Below are positions 1 through 7,348 of a stretch of DNA of 10,611 bases, piece after piece. Made by a program: the position numbers and the translations under genes. Source of the stretch: Pseudomonadota bacterium. GTDB taxonomy: Bacteria > Desulfobacterota > Desulfobulbia > Desulfobulbales > Desulfocapsaceae. Within the stretch, counting starts at the first letter, position 1. Each line of letters starts with the position of its first letter. The stretch is taken from contig JAEYNP010000022.1 in NCBI GenBank assembly GCA_023412495.1, positions 1-10,611 on the forward strand, given 5' to 3'. Under the pieces are notes generated by a model. That model searched no databases. It was given only the letters and a program-made list of their open reading frames with translations, and was not told the DNA's origin.

Positions 1-588
1 GGTCAGCACCGTATTGGCATTGGCAACTACCGTCTTGATCCCGATGCCGCTCAGGTTCCGGAACAGACAGTTGCTCACCGTCAAATCGCCCAAACCTGCG
101 GTGAGGCTGTAATCGAGGCCCGTGGTGGCATACTCGATGGTCGCATAGGTTAAAGTCGCCCGACCACGGTTCCTTACCACTATCCCACCCCAGTCACCCT
201 TGACCGGGCTCGGCGAGGCAGAGGTGAGAACCACCGGACTGCTCGCGCTGCCGTTTACCGTCAAGTTGCCCTCGACTATCAGTTCGCTCAACGCCGCCTG
301 ACCACCACCAGTACTATCACTTTTCGCCGGGAACATGACCATGGTCCCTGCTTCGATAGTCAGTTGCACGCCGGAGGGGACAGTGACATCGCCTTCGAGT
401 GTAACTGTTCCCGACCAGGTCTCATTTGTTGAAATGCCCCCTGATAGGGTGGCGGCGGATGAGATTGCGGGAAAGCTGAAAATAAGCAAACTCGCCAGCA
501 GCTCGATGATGAGGTGGGATTTTTTTCTTGCAAGCATCGCAGAATAGTTCCAGTTGAAAAGATTGTGCGCAGGATTGGTCATCTTCAT
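1..588 (-). CDS. Secreted right-handed beta-helix repeat protein, N-terminal part (runs off left edge)
   Basis: Reading the minus strand from 588 gives an open frame of 196 codons that is still open at base 1, so the gene is truncated by the window edge. The start begins MKMTNPAHNLFNWNYSAM; an internal ATG at 537 would begin MLARKKSHLIIELLASLLIF, a textbook signal peptide ending near FPAISSA-A, and is an equally good start. Neither has a convincing ribosome binding site, and an in-frame ATG at 636 would overlap the upstream gene. After the signal come the short beta-strand turns typical of right-handed parallel beta-helices: LTIEAGTMVMFP, LIVEGNLTVNGSASSPVVLT, KGDWGGIVVRNRGRATLTYA, then LTVSNCLFRNLSG. 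Such proteins are usually surface adhesins or polysaccharide-active proteins. No catalytic residues are visible in the part seen. It lies 17 nt downstream of the rhodanese-like gene and is the last visible gene of the minus-strand operon. The fold call is solid; the role is unknown. Confidence 0.8.
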   Translation of the reverse strand, partial: MKMTNPAHNLFNWNYSAMLARKKSHLIIELLASLLIFSFPAISSAATLSGGISTNETWSGTVTLEGDVTVPSGVQLTIEAGTMVMFPAKSDSTGGGQAALSELIVEGNLTVNGSASSPVVLTSASPSPVKGDWGGIVVRNRGRATLTYATIEYATTGLDYSLTAGLGDLTVSNCLFRNLSGIGIKTVVANANTVLT

Positions 589-605
589 TTCAAAATGGAT
601 TATGG

Positions 606-1484
606 TTATTCGTTCTTTTCTGCAGCCGGAGGACATGTTTCACAACTACCGATGGTTCTCAACCGGCTTTCGCGAGGCTGGAGAAGGGCTTGCTGCTGTT
701 TTTCAAATTCGCTATAGGCAGCAAGACCTCCTGTCAGAAAAAAGAGAGTGGGGAAATTGCCGTCGTCCGGCAATGTTGTGAAGAAATCGTAATTGCCTTG
801 CTCGTTGAACAGCAGCACAACGCTTTTATCGTCGAGTTGCATTTCAGCAATAAACCCTATCACCTTGTGCACATCCTGCTGTTCTGTTACCGGCAGATGT
901 TCTGTGTTGGCGAATGGTGTATCCAAAGCTGATTCGGATACATCGATAAAGGTTTTTATGAACGAGCCTTCTCCCGATTTATTATGCAAGGCGCTGGGCG
1001 GCAGGAAGTGCAGGTTTGTTCCGGCAAATATTTCTCCTGTCAATTCCTTTTTTCGCTGATGCCAGGCAGCGATACCTCCCGCCAATACGGAAGCGTGGAA
1101 TCCTTGTGTGTTTAACTTTTCACATGTAGATAAGAGCGCGGTAGGTTCATATCCTTCGTCTACCAGTATGACACTCACATTCTGGAGATACTTTTTGGTT
1201 CGCAGGAAATGAGCAGGAATGTTAATTGAGCCGGGAATTCTTATCTTTTCGAACTGTTTATCGCTGCGAACATCAATAAAGATGGTCCTTGGATCATTTT
1301 CCTTCATCGTCCCAGCCTCTCGGACACTGAGGAGCATCGAAGTCGCAGCGGATGCCTTGCTGACGGATATTGCCTGCAGAGAAATGCAGATGATAAGCAT
1401 AAGCAGGACAGGAAATCCTTTAGCCTGAAGTGCATACATATGCGGTACGAGCTTTTCTTTTTCCAAGGAACACCATTCGTTCAT
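606..1484 (-). CDS. Exported tandem rhodanese-fold protein, both domains lacking catalytic cysteine
   Basis: 292 residues from the ATG at 1484, which lies just after the stop of the upstream transglutaminase-like gene (1486-1488). The open frame extends up to 1715, but that would overlap the upstream gene by 230 nt and is rejected. Another start at 1439 (MYALQAKGFPVLLMLIICIS) gives a cleaner signal peptide. Residues about 20-47 form the export signal, ending near SKASAA. Rhodanese domain 1 spans about 50-150: FIDVRSDKQFEKIRIPGSINIP, then VSVILVDEGYEP and SVLAGGIAAW. Domain 2 spans about 160-265: FIDVSES, SVVLLFNEQGNYD, LFFLTGGLAAY. Aligning the CxxGxR active loop puts Val108 and Asn227 where the persulfide-carrying Cys belongs, so neither domain should be a sulfurtransferase. 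The C-terminus has a CETCPP motif (Cys281, Cys284) that could bind metal or form a disulfide. A binding or scaffolding role in the periplasm or on the surface is inferred. There is no clear Shine-Dalgarno, which suggests translational coupling. Confidence 0.85.
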   Translation of the reverse strand: MNEWCSLEKEKLVPHMYALQAKGFPVLLMLIICISLQAISVSKASAATSMLLSVREAGTMKENDPRTIFIDVRSDKQFEKIRIPGSINIPAHFLRTKKYLQNVSVILVDEGYEPTALLSTCEKLNTQGFHASVLAGGIAAWHQRKKELTGEIFAGTNLHFLPPSALHNKSGEGSFIKTFIDVSESALDTPFANTEHLPVTEQQDVHKVIGFIAEMQLDDKSVVLLFNEQGNYDFFTTLPDDGNFPTLFFLTGGLAAYSEFEKQQQALLQPRESRLRTIGSCETCPPAAEKNE

Positions 1485-1485
1485 T

Positions 1486-2367
1486 TCATTGGACCATTGA
1501 CGCTTTAAGGTGGGGGGAACTGGTCCGCCACCGGCTAAACCGCTGTCGTTCGCTGCGCTTTTCATGAATGTGCATGACGAGGTATTGGTCTTCACGTTCC
1601 ATGAAAACACCGTTGAATGGGTCGACCACCCGCCAGTTCCCGTTCTGGTAAACCTCCGCCCAATCATGCATTTGATTGGGATCGAGCCGCTGGTCTCTGT
1701 CGACAACGAAACCACTTACCCCCCTGGCCGGAATCCCGTTGATCCGGCAAAGAGCGACGAAAAGGTGCATAAATTCCGTACAATCGCCTTTTTTGCGCAG
1801 GAGGGCATAGAGGGCGCCTTTTTCTTCCTTTGCATAGGGCGTTCTGGCGAGCGACGTATTGACAAAGCGATGGATGTTTTCGATGGTTTTCAAGGTGTTG
1901 TCCCCCACCAACATCCTGGCCTGATCAATCAGCCTGTTGTCCGAAGTTTCGATGAATGGCTCGGGCCCGAGATATTGGTTGGCTTCGCTTCCGGAGACCG
2001 CCGGAGCCTTGCCAATGAGCAGCTGGGCTTCGATGTTGATGATTTTTTTACCGTAGGGGGGGAAGTCCTTGAACTGGAAATGCAAGGTCTGGTTACGCTC
2101 ATCGTTCTCTATTATCTTGAAATCATAGTCAGATTGGATCGCAACAGCTTCTTGCACGCCGGTTCTCTTATTCGGTCCCATCGCCCAAAGCTCCGCCAGG
2201 GGGATGACCTCCGGACCGGTATTTTCGAGGACGAGGTGATAGAACACACGTCTGGGAGTGCCTTGAGGAACGGGAGCCTCTGCCGGAAGCCAGACGAAAA
2301 AATAGACCGCTCCAGAGAGGGCAATGACCAGTGCAGCAATAAAGAAAAGGCGTCTATTCATAATCAC
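1486..2367 (-). CDS. Membrane-anchored transglutaminase-like cysteine enzyme
   Basis: 293 residues. The frame opens with GTG at 2367; an ATG two codons later at 2361 (MNRRLFFIAALVIALSGAVY) is at least as likely. Residues about 5-27 form one hydrophobic segment, a signal anchor or signal peptide. Residues about 38-125 look like a beta-rich N-terminal domain (YHLVLENTGPEVIPLAELW). The transglutaminase core follows, about 145-255: NIHRFVNTSLARTPYAK, then KKGDCTEFMHLFVALCRING with Cys196, NQMHDWAEVY with His234, and WRVVDPFNG with Asp249. This is the complete Cys-His-Asp triad of the transglutaminase/protease superfamily. Bacterial members act either as cysteine proteases or as acyl transferases, and the sequence does not say which. 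The basic tail (KRSERQRFSRWR) is unusual. The start overlaps the end of the giant lectin-like gene by 8-14 nt and the stop is 1 nt from the rhodanese-like start, so it belongs to the same operon. Acting on the neighbouring surface proteins is inference. Confidence 0.92.
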   Translation of the reverse strand: MIMNRRLFFIAALVIALSGAVYFFVWLPAEAPVPQGTPRRVFYHLVLENTGPEVIPLAELWAMGPNKRTGVQEAVAIQSDYDFKIIENDERNQTLHFQFKDFPPYGKKIINIEAQLLIGKAPAVSGSEANQYLGPEPFIETSDNRLIDQARMLVGDNTLKTIENIHRFVNTSLARTPYAKEEKGALYALLRKKGDCTEFMHLFVALCRINGIPARGVSGFVVDRDQRLDPNQMHDWAEVYQNGNWRVVDPFNGVFMEREDQYLVMHIHEKRSERQRFSRWRTSSPHLKASMVQ

Positions 2368-5300
2368 CGTCGATGGCGATATAGCCGACTCGCCCTTCTC
2401 TCTTGTGTTTGTTGATTCTCTTGCGAGTATCCTCGACCAGGCGAACCTCGAGGCCGGTCACACTGGGATTTCGGCTTATCGCCAGCGCCGGATTACGTCC
2501 TTCTGCCGACTGCAGGGCGACCGCCACTGTTGGTGCTTTTATGAATTGTCGGCCTGAAAAACTGTATTTTCGCCATTTATCGTCTACATGATCGAAGTAG
2601 CCGACCTTGAAAAGGGAATGATCTGATTTCCCGGAATCAGGCTCCCAAGCGATGAAATCGATGCGTTCCCGGCCATGGCTTGCCATGTCATCTGACTGCA
2701 GAAAGTACTCGAATCCGTTGCGACCGATGTTGCTGAGCATGAGAACAGCCGGAGCACTCTCGTTGGCACTGGTCAAGGAACCGATAACGACCGGCTCTTT
2801 TCGCAGCCGCTTCTCGAATTCGTAGTAAGCGACCTTGCCCTCTAGATCCGATTCGGTACGATCGGCAACAACCGTCCGGCCATTTGCCATGGTATATCTG
2901 CCTCGCTCCATGACAATAAAGTATAGGGTTGCCGATTGGGGCAGATCGCTCTCCGAAGGCAGGCCATTTTCCAGGCGTACTGCAAATCCATTGGATCCTA
3001 TATCCTTGATCCGTACACCGGCATGTTCCACTGCCACTCCGCCGGTAATGATCGCAATGACGATCGGGTCGAGGTAGTTAGAAACAAAAGATACGGATTG
3101 CCAGTTGAGATCCGCGACGACAGAGCCTACCTCCATTATCGGCTCAACCGGATGGTCATTAAGGTCGGCCGGATCGAAGCCGTGCAGGTTTTCCACCCCA
3201 TCGGAGAAGCCATCGCCATCCGAGTCATTGTCAAGGAGATTGATCAGTCTATCGTCATCCGCATCGAACGACCAGGAGGCGCCCCAATAGGCCAACTCGA
3301 CGCCATCGTCGATACCGTCTCCATCGCTGTCCCGTTTGCCCGGGTGGGTGCCGTTGATCAGTCTCTCGTCCCGGTCGGTGATCCCGTCGCCGTCGCTGTC
3401 GATACCGGGACGTAATTCGGTGAATGCAAGGAAACCGATGTCCTCCTTGGTGTGTTTGGTTTCGGAATCGGCAGAAGTGTCTTCCGCCACCCGCAGTTCC
3501 ATGGCAAAGGGAGTGATATTGCGACAAAGAACAGTTGCCGGATCACGTCCTTTTAATTTCTGTCGCCCGGCAACCAGGGCGGGAGCCGTATTGAACTGCT
3601 CCTCGAAGGTATGGGCTCCCCATACATGCTTCACATCCTCCACTTTCCCGACTTCGAAAAGATAATCCCCCGCCAAGCCCCGGGATGGCTCCCAGGCGAT
3701 GAAATCGACCTGCTCAGATCCTTCGGCAACGGTTATCGCCTCTTCCGGCTGCAGGATGAAATCGAACCGTTCCCTATCGATATGTTTGATGGCGACATTG
3801 GTGGGGATCGGCTGCCGGACGCCGGCCACCGTAGTGGCTACCACGGGAACGGTCGAGAATTTCTTCGCGAAGTAGTATCTGGCAGCAGCCTTGGTCGGTG
3901 AGGAGTCGGCATGGCCTGCAACGACCTTGCCGCCACTGCCGAGGGTGTATTCGGCCCGTTCCATGACGACGTATGAGACCTCCTCGGCGGGGTGAACAGC
4001 ACCGGCATCGGCTTCCTCGAGCCGAATGGCAAAGCCCTTGGAGTTAATATTATTCGTACGGATAAAAGCCGGTTCACCGTCTCCGGCACCGGTGATGGTC
4101 GCGACAATGACAGGGTCGAGGTATGTTGCTTTGAAATTGACTCGTAGCCAGTCATGATCCGCCATGACGGTCCCGATCTCCATTATGGGTGCGACGGGAT
4201 AATCGGCGGCATCGGCTGGGTTGAAACCATGATGTTTCTCCAAGCCGTCGTAAAAGCCATCGCCGTCGGCATCGGCGTCCAGGAGGTTGATCAGGCCGTC
4301 GTTGTCGGCATCGAGAGACCAGGCGTCCCCCCAATAGGCGAGTTCCGTGCCGTCGTCGATGCCATCTCCATCGTTGTCCGCCTTGCCGGGATGTGTCCCG
4401 TATACCAGTCGTTCGTCTCTATCGTTGATGCCATCGCCGTCGCTGTCCGTGTCGGCACGAAGTGTGGTGAGAGCAATGAAGCCGACTTTTTCTTTTCTGT
4501 GAGGGGTCCCCTTATCGGCCTCAACTTTTACCTCGACACCAGCCACAGTCACATTGCGGCAAAGCACCGTTGCCGGATTATGCCCTTTGTAACTCTGCCG
4601 GGTCGCCACCAGCACCGGACCGATATTGAACTGCTCGGCAAACGGCCGCTCCTGCCAAGTCTGATCGACGTCTTCCATGATGCCGACCTCAAAGAGCCAA
4701 CTGCCGACCAAGCCTGAGGATATCGACCAGGCGATATACTCCACCCGCTCCGTACCGTGCGGCGTCTTTCCCGCCTTCTCCGGCTGCAGGTAGAGGTCGA
4801 AGCCTTCGGAATCGATATTGCGGAGTGCGATATGTGCCGGAACGGGGTCATTGTCACTGGCCATTGTCGCAGTTACCACAGGGACGGACGAAAATGGTTT
4901 TGCGAAATCGTGGTGGATGAATTTGCCGTCGGAAAGAGACTGCAAACTGTCTGCGACGATGATCGTGCCATCCTCCAAGGTATAAGAACCCCTTTCCATA
5001 ACGATATAGGAGACCTCTTCAAGATCGCCGGCTCCGTCGGCATATGAGCCCGCCTCAAGCCTGAGACTGAATGCCGTCTTGGTAATATCTCGAACCCTGA
5101 CAATCACCGGTTCCATGGTCGTCGCCCCACTTATAGAGGCAACGACAACAGGATCCTCGAATTGCTTCTGTAACTCGATGACCTGCCAATCATGGCTGGC
5201 CATCACCTTTCCGGTCTCCAGGCGAGGCAGTTCCCCTTCATCATCGACAATTATCGGCTCGGGCAGGTTGAAGGTATGCTCATCGCCGTCTCTTTCCGTC

Positions 5301-7234
5301 ACTGTCAGCGACGGTCGATATTCTCCCGGATTTTCATACGAATGAAGCGGACTCTGCTCCAGGCTCATTGAACCGTCGCCAAAATCCCAAAGCCAGGAAG
5401 CGATACCGTCAACCGATTGAGAGGCATCGGTGAACTGCACCTGCAGTGGAGGTTCTCCTGTGGTCGGCGAAGCAGTGAAGGCGGCAGTTGGCTTATTGGC
5501 GAGGTCGGTGACCAGCAGGTGGTAACGAATTGTTGTGGAGTTGTCGCCGTCGGTTGCAATGAAGGTGAGGGGATAGTCTCCCGCCTGCCCAGCTTCCGGT
5601 GTCCAACGCAGAATGGCGGTTCCGTTGCCGAGATCTATGAACTCGGCGCCAACCGGCAGGCGGTCGACGCGGATGGTTACATTCTGATTTGAAGTCCCGT
5701 CGGCTGCGGCTGCAGCCGATGCCATCGCCAATGACGAGCTGGCCATCTGCACCATCTGCATTTTGGCCTGGGGAGCGACCGGCTCATCGAGTTTGATGAG
5801 AAAGGTCAGTTCTTCACCCTCCTTGTGCACAGGATCGCTCTGCTCACTGAACTGCGGAGGTTTGGGGGCCAGGGAGGAATCGATGAAAGTTATGGTATAC
5901 GTACCGCTGCTGTTGAAATCGAATATATTGCCGAAGTAGCTCCAGTCGGCATTGACCCGTTTTCCGGAAAGCCAGCCGTTTTCCTTTTTGATAACCTTGC
6001 CGTCCGAACGACTGATGGTCGAGATGATTTTGGAACCGGCCTCTGGATCGTCAAAACGCAAATAAAGAAATCCTGCTGTCGGCGGAACCTGCAACTCGTA
6101 AATTGCCTTATCGCCATGATCCTGAACCAGGCGAAGCTGTGCCTCAGAGCTCAGATCGGCAACTTCGGCAACTCCCGCATCCGACTCGTAAACCCTATAG
6201 ACATCCCCGTCTTTACCTAGGAAGTCTCTGATCCCGTCCCGACCCGCCACGTCGACGAGAACATCCTGAACCAGGAAATGAGTGTTGACAGCCTTCAGCA
6301 GCGAGGTCAATTCGCCGCCAAGGTCGTCGGCATGGGAATACTCGGCGTTAAACTCGACAAACCGCCCGGACAGACTGCAAGTCATAAGCCAACGTCCTAT
6401 TGTAGTTGCTCCGGGCAGTATGTCGCCGAACTCGACAAGCAAGGTGTCAGGTGCGACAACTCCATTGACTTCACTGCCTTCGATAAGGAAATCGACCAAC
6501 AACCCTTGCTCATTCTCGACGATTTTCGGCTGGGCGGAACTGATCTTGAATTTGCCGGCAGTCCCCTGGCCATTATTGCTGATTCGCACTCCCAGCGAGA
6601 AAGGAATAGAAGGTTCGGTTACCGTGGTGAAAGGATCATCGCCATAAACCTCGTCGGGTAGAAAATAGTCGAGCTGCAGGAGAGGCATCGGCTTTACGGT
6701 GATATAATCGGGCGTAACCTCGGTCACATGCTCTTCGCCACCAAGCAGGTAGGTAAGACGAGCGCCGACGAAATAAAGTTTTCCGGTTGGGGCATCTGCC
6801 ACCGAGGCAGGCGCCGGAATGATCAGCCAGTGAATATCTGCCGTGGTAGAAGGCGCCACACGACCTCTGCCGGAAACATCGGCAATACCTTCCATTGAGG
6901 AAATTCGAATAAAAAAGAGCGCGTCGGGATCATCAGGATTCGAAGTGGCCCGTACCGGGTCGCCGGCCTCATCGGTGAACAGGACGTCGACCAGAACATC
7001 TTCCAGAGCGATGGTAGTCAGTCCATTGTTTATCTGCATATGGGCATCGAATGCCTGGCGTTCGAAAGTCACTTCCTGGCGGATCTCTATTTTCACCCGG
7101 GCGCATACAGCCTCTTCTGCCAACACGATTCCATATCTAAAAAAACAACTTGCCAGAATAATGACAGGAAGAACGAAATATTGACGAGCATTAAAATAGA
7201 AGAAGTATCGCATGAATTGACCCGTTCTTTTCAC
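2354..7234 (-). CDS. Giant exported multidomain protein: PKD plus three H-type-lectin-like units and two TSP3-like calcium blocks
   Basis: 1,626 residues from the GTG at 7234, chosen because GGAGG sits 5 nt upstream; an ATG at 7246 adds four residues but overlaps that ribosome binding site. Residues about 8-42 are the export signal (hydrophobic YFVLPVIILASCFF, possible cleavage after VLA before EEA). LASC also fits a lipobox, so a lipoprotein is possible. About 43-470 is a beta-rich region of unknown family. A short Ala/Ser/Met-rich stretch (SSSLAMASAAAAADG) precedes an Ig/cadherin-like segment. A PKD domain occupies about 580-668 with the hallmark WLWDFGDGS. Three related units of about 260 residues follow (about 669-927, 1015-1278, 1364-1626), each with three H-type-lectin-like modules recognisable by F..PVVVA, RNI...GFDL.LQ.E and ERVDFIAWE. 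Units 1-2 and 2-3 are separated by blocks rich in DxDxDGxxD, as in thrombospondin type 3 repeats, which bind calcium. The first gene of the operon. An extracellular, calcium-stiffened, glycan-binding or adhesive protein is inferred from the domains; no enzyme motif was found. Confidence 0.9.
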   Translation of the reverse strand: MKRTGQFMRYFFYFNARQYFVLPVIILASCFFRYGIVLAEEAVCARVKIEIRQEVTFERQAFDAHMQINNGLTTIALEDVLVDVLFTDEAGDPVRATSNPDDPDALFFIRISSMEGIADVSGRGRVAPSTTADIHWLIIPAPASVADAPTGKLYFVGARLTYLLGGEEHVTEVTPDYITVKPMPLLQLDYFLPDEVYGDDPFTTVTEPSIPFSLGVRISNNGQGTAGKFKISSAQPKIVENEQGLLVDFLIEGSEVNGVVAPDTLLVEFGDILPGATTIGRWLMTCSLSGRFVEFNAEYSHADDLGGELTSLLKAVNTHFLVQDVLVDVAGRDGIRDFLGKDGDVYRVYESDAGVAEVADLSSEAQLRLVQDHGDKAIYELQVPPTAGFLYLRFDDPEAGSKIISTISRSDGKVIKKENGWLSGKRVNADWSYFGNIFDFNSSGTYTITFIDSSLAPKPPQFSEQSDPVHKEGEELTFLIKLDEPVAPQAKMQMVQMASSSLAMASAAAAADGTSNQNVTIRVDRLPVGAEFIDLGNGTAILRWTPEAGQAGDYPLTFIATDGDNSTTIRYHLLVTDLANKPTAAFTASPTTGEPPLQVQFTDASQSVDGIASWLWDFGDGSMSLEQSPLHSYENPGEYRPSLTVTERDGDEHTFNLPEPIIVDDEGELPRLETGKVMASHDWQVIELQKQFEDPVVVASISGATTMEPVIVRVRDITKTAFSLRLEAGSYADGAGDLEEVSYIVMERGSYTLEDGTIIVADSLQSLSDGKFIHHDFAKPFSSVPVVTATMASDNDPVPAHIALRNIDSEGFDLYLQPEKAGKTPHGTERVEYIAWSISSGLVGSWLFEVGIMEDVDQTWQERPFAEQFNIGPVLVATRQSYKGHNPATVLCRNVTVAGVEVKVEADKGTPHRKEKVGFIALTTLRADTDSDGDGINDRDERLVYGTHPGKADNDGDGIDDGTELAYWGDAWSLDADNDGLINLLDADADGDGFYDGLEKHHGFNPADAADYPVAPIMEIGTVMADHDWLRVNFKATYLDPVIVATITGAGDGEPAFIRTNNINSKGFAIRLEEADAGAVHPAEEVSYVVMERAEYTLGSGGKVVAGHADSSPTKAAARYYFAKKFSTVPVVATTVAGVRQPIPTNVAIKHIDRERFDFILQPEEAITVAEGSEQVDFIAWEPSRGLAGDYLFEVGKVEDVKHVWGAHTFEEQFNTAPALVAGRQKLKGRDPATVLCRNITPFAMELRVAEDTSADSETKHTKEDIGFLAFTELRPGIDSDGDGITDRDERLINGTHPGKRDSDGDGIDDGVELAYWGASWSFDADDDRLINLLDNDSDGDGFSDGVENLHGFDPADLNDHPVEPIMEVGSVVADLNWQSVSFVSNYLDPIVIAIITGGVAVEHAGVRIKDIGSNGFAVRLENGLPSESDLPQSATLYFIVMERGRYTMANGRTVVADRTESDLEGKVAYYEFEKRLRKEPVVIGSLTSANESAPAVLMLSNIGRNGFEYFLQSDDMASHGRERIDFIAWEPDSGKSDHSLFKVGYFDHVDDKWRKYSFSGRQFIKAPTVAVALQSAEGRNPALAISRNPSVTGLEVRLVEDTRKRINKHKREGRVGYIAIDGDYE
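2357..3145 (-). repeat. H-type-lectin-like unit 3, most divergent (coding repeat)
   Basis: Residues about 1364-1626, the C-terminal unit. The layout is the same: LNWQSVSFVSNYLDPIVIA to LYFIVMERGRYTM, then YEFEKRLRKEPVVIGSLTS to ERIDFIAWEPDSGKSD, then FSGRQFIKAPTVAVALQ through NPALAISRNPS to RVGYIAIDGDYE. It is visibly more diverged than units 1 and 2: the conserved VLCRN is replaced by AISRN, and no acidic block follows. The gene ends directly after it. Confidence 0.68.
3146..3400 (-). repeat. Thrombospondin-type-3-like calcium-binding block 2
   Basis: Residues about 1279-1363 with four acidic loops: DSDGDGITDRDE, DSDGDGIDDGVE, DADDDRLINLLD and DNDSDGDGFSDGVE, ending LHGFDPADLNDHPV. It is nearly a copy of block 1 (shared THPGK, ELAYWG and RLINLLD/GLINLLD stretches). 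The third loop has Arg in place of Gly (DADDDRL), which may weaken one site. Confidence 0.85.
3401..4192 (-). repeat. H-type-lectin-like unit 2 (coding repeat)
   Basis: Residues about 1015-1278, same three-module layout as unit 1: DHDWLRVNFKATYLDPVIVA to EVSYVVMERAEYTL, then YFAKKFSTVPVVATTVAG to EQVDFIAWEPSRGLAG, then FEEQFNTAPALVAGRQ through PATVLCRNITP to DIGFLAFTELR. It is closely similar to unit 1, including the single Cys in VLCRN, which indicates internal duplication. From the start of acidic block 1 to the start of block 2 the period is 351 residues. Confidence 0.7.
4193..4453 (-). repeat. Thrombospondin-type-3-like calcium-binding block 1
   Basis: Residues about 928-1014 of the giant protein contain four acidic loops: DTDSDGDGINDRDE, DNDGDGIDDGTE, DADNDGLINLLD and DADGDGFYDGLE, followed by HHGFNPADAADYPV. 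The DxDxDGxxD spacing is that of thrombospondin type 3 / EF-hand-like loops, which chelate calcium. The block links lectin-like units 1 and 2 and probably rigidifies the stalk when calcium is bound (inference). Confidence 0.85.
4454..5230 (-). repeat. H-type-lectin-like unit 1 (coding repeat)
   Basis: First of three homologous protein units inside the giant gene, residues about 669-927. It contains three successive modules: one starting at HDWQVIELQKQFEDPVVVAS and ending EVSYIVMERGSYTL, one from HHDFAKPFSSVPVVTATMAS to ERVEYIAWS, and one from FAEQFNIGPVLVATRQ through PATVLCRNV to KVGFIALTTLR. The recurrent pattern (F..P.VVA, then N/RNI..GF.L.L, then V.(Y/F)I(V/A)(M/W)E) matches the H-type lectin domain family as known from discoidin and snail agglutinin. 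The assignment is from pattern memory, not a profile search. Boundaries are approximate. Confidence 0.7.
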
Positions 7235-7237
7235 TCG

Positions 7238-7244
7238 TTCCTCC
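7238..7244 (-). promoter_or_regulatory. Shine-Dalgarno deciding the start of the giant gene
   Basis: The minus strand reads GGAGGAA followed by CGA and GTG at 7234. GGAGG is 5 nt from the GTG, a strong ribosome binding site, whereas the ATG at 7246 lies inside it and has no such motif upstream. The GTG at 7234 is therefore the preferred start. Confidence 0.7.
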
Positions 7245-7266
7245 ATTCACAGTCAGCAATTCAAGC

Positions 7267-7284
7267 GAGCATCCGGGGATGCTC
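7267..7284. promoter_or_regulatory. 18-bp palindrome upstream of the minus-strand operon
   Basis: GAGCATCCGGGGATGCTC: perfect 8-bp arms (GAGCATCC / GGATGCTC) around a 2-bp centre. It lies 22-39 nt upstream of the Shine-Dalgarno of the giant gene, so it could be a dimeric repressor operator or, if transcribed, a leader hairpin with 6-bp arms and a 6-nt loop. The binding factor cannot be named. Confidence 0.5.
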
Positions 7285-7348
7285 ACAACAGTAAGGAATC
7301 AGCCTAAACACTCGTATATCGAGCCCATGACCGTTCTTCTACACCTCG

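Noticed and set aside
1485..1715. Longer N-terminus for the rhodanese-like gene, starting at 1715
   Set aside because: It would overlap the transglutaminase catalytic region by 230 nt, and the extra residues show no signal; the export signal follows the start at 1484 or 1439.
1510..2415. 301-codon open frame on the plus strand
   Set aside because: It lies antisense to the transglutaminase gene, whose catalytic motifs are clear; the plus-strand translation has no recognisable domain.
2936..3415. 159-codon plus-strand open frame over the second acidic block
   Set aside because: Shadow of the TSP3-like coding region; the repetitive valine/isoleucine/aspartate pattern is the complement of DxDxDG codons.
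3146..4453. Repeated DNA considered as a CRISPR-like or other noncoding repeat
   Set aside because: The repeats are in frame, about 1 kb apart and explained by protein-level duplication of acidic blocks and lectin-like units.
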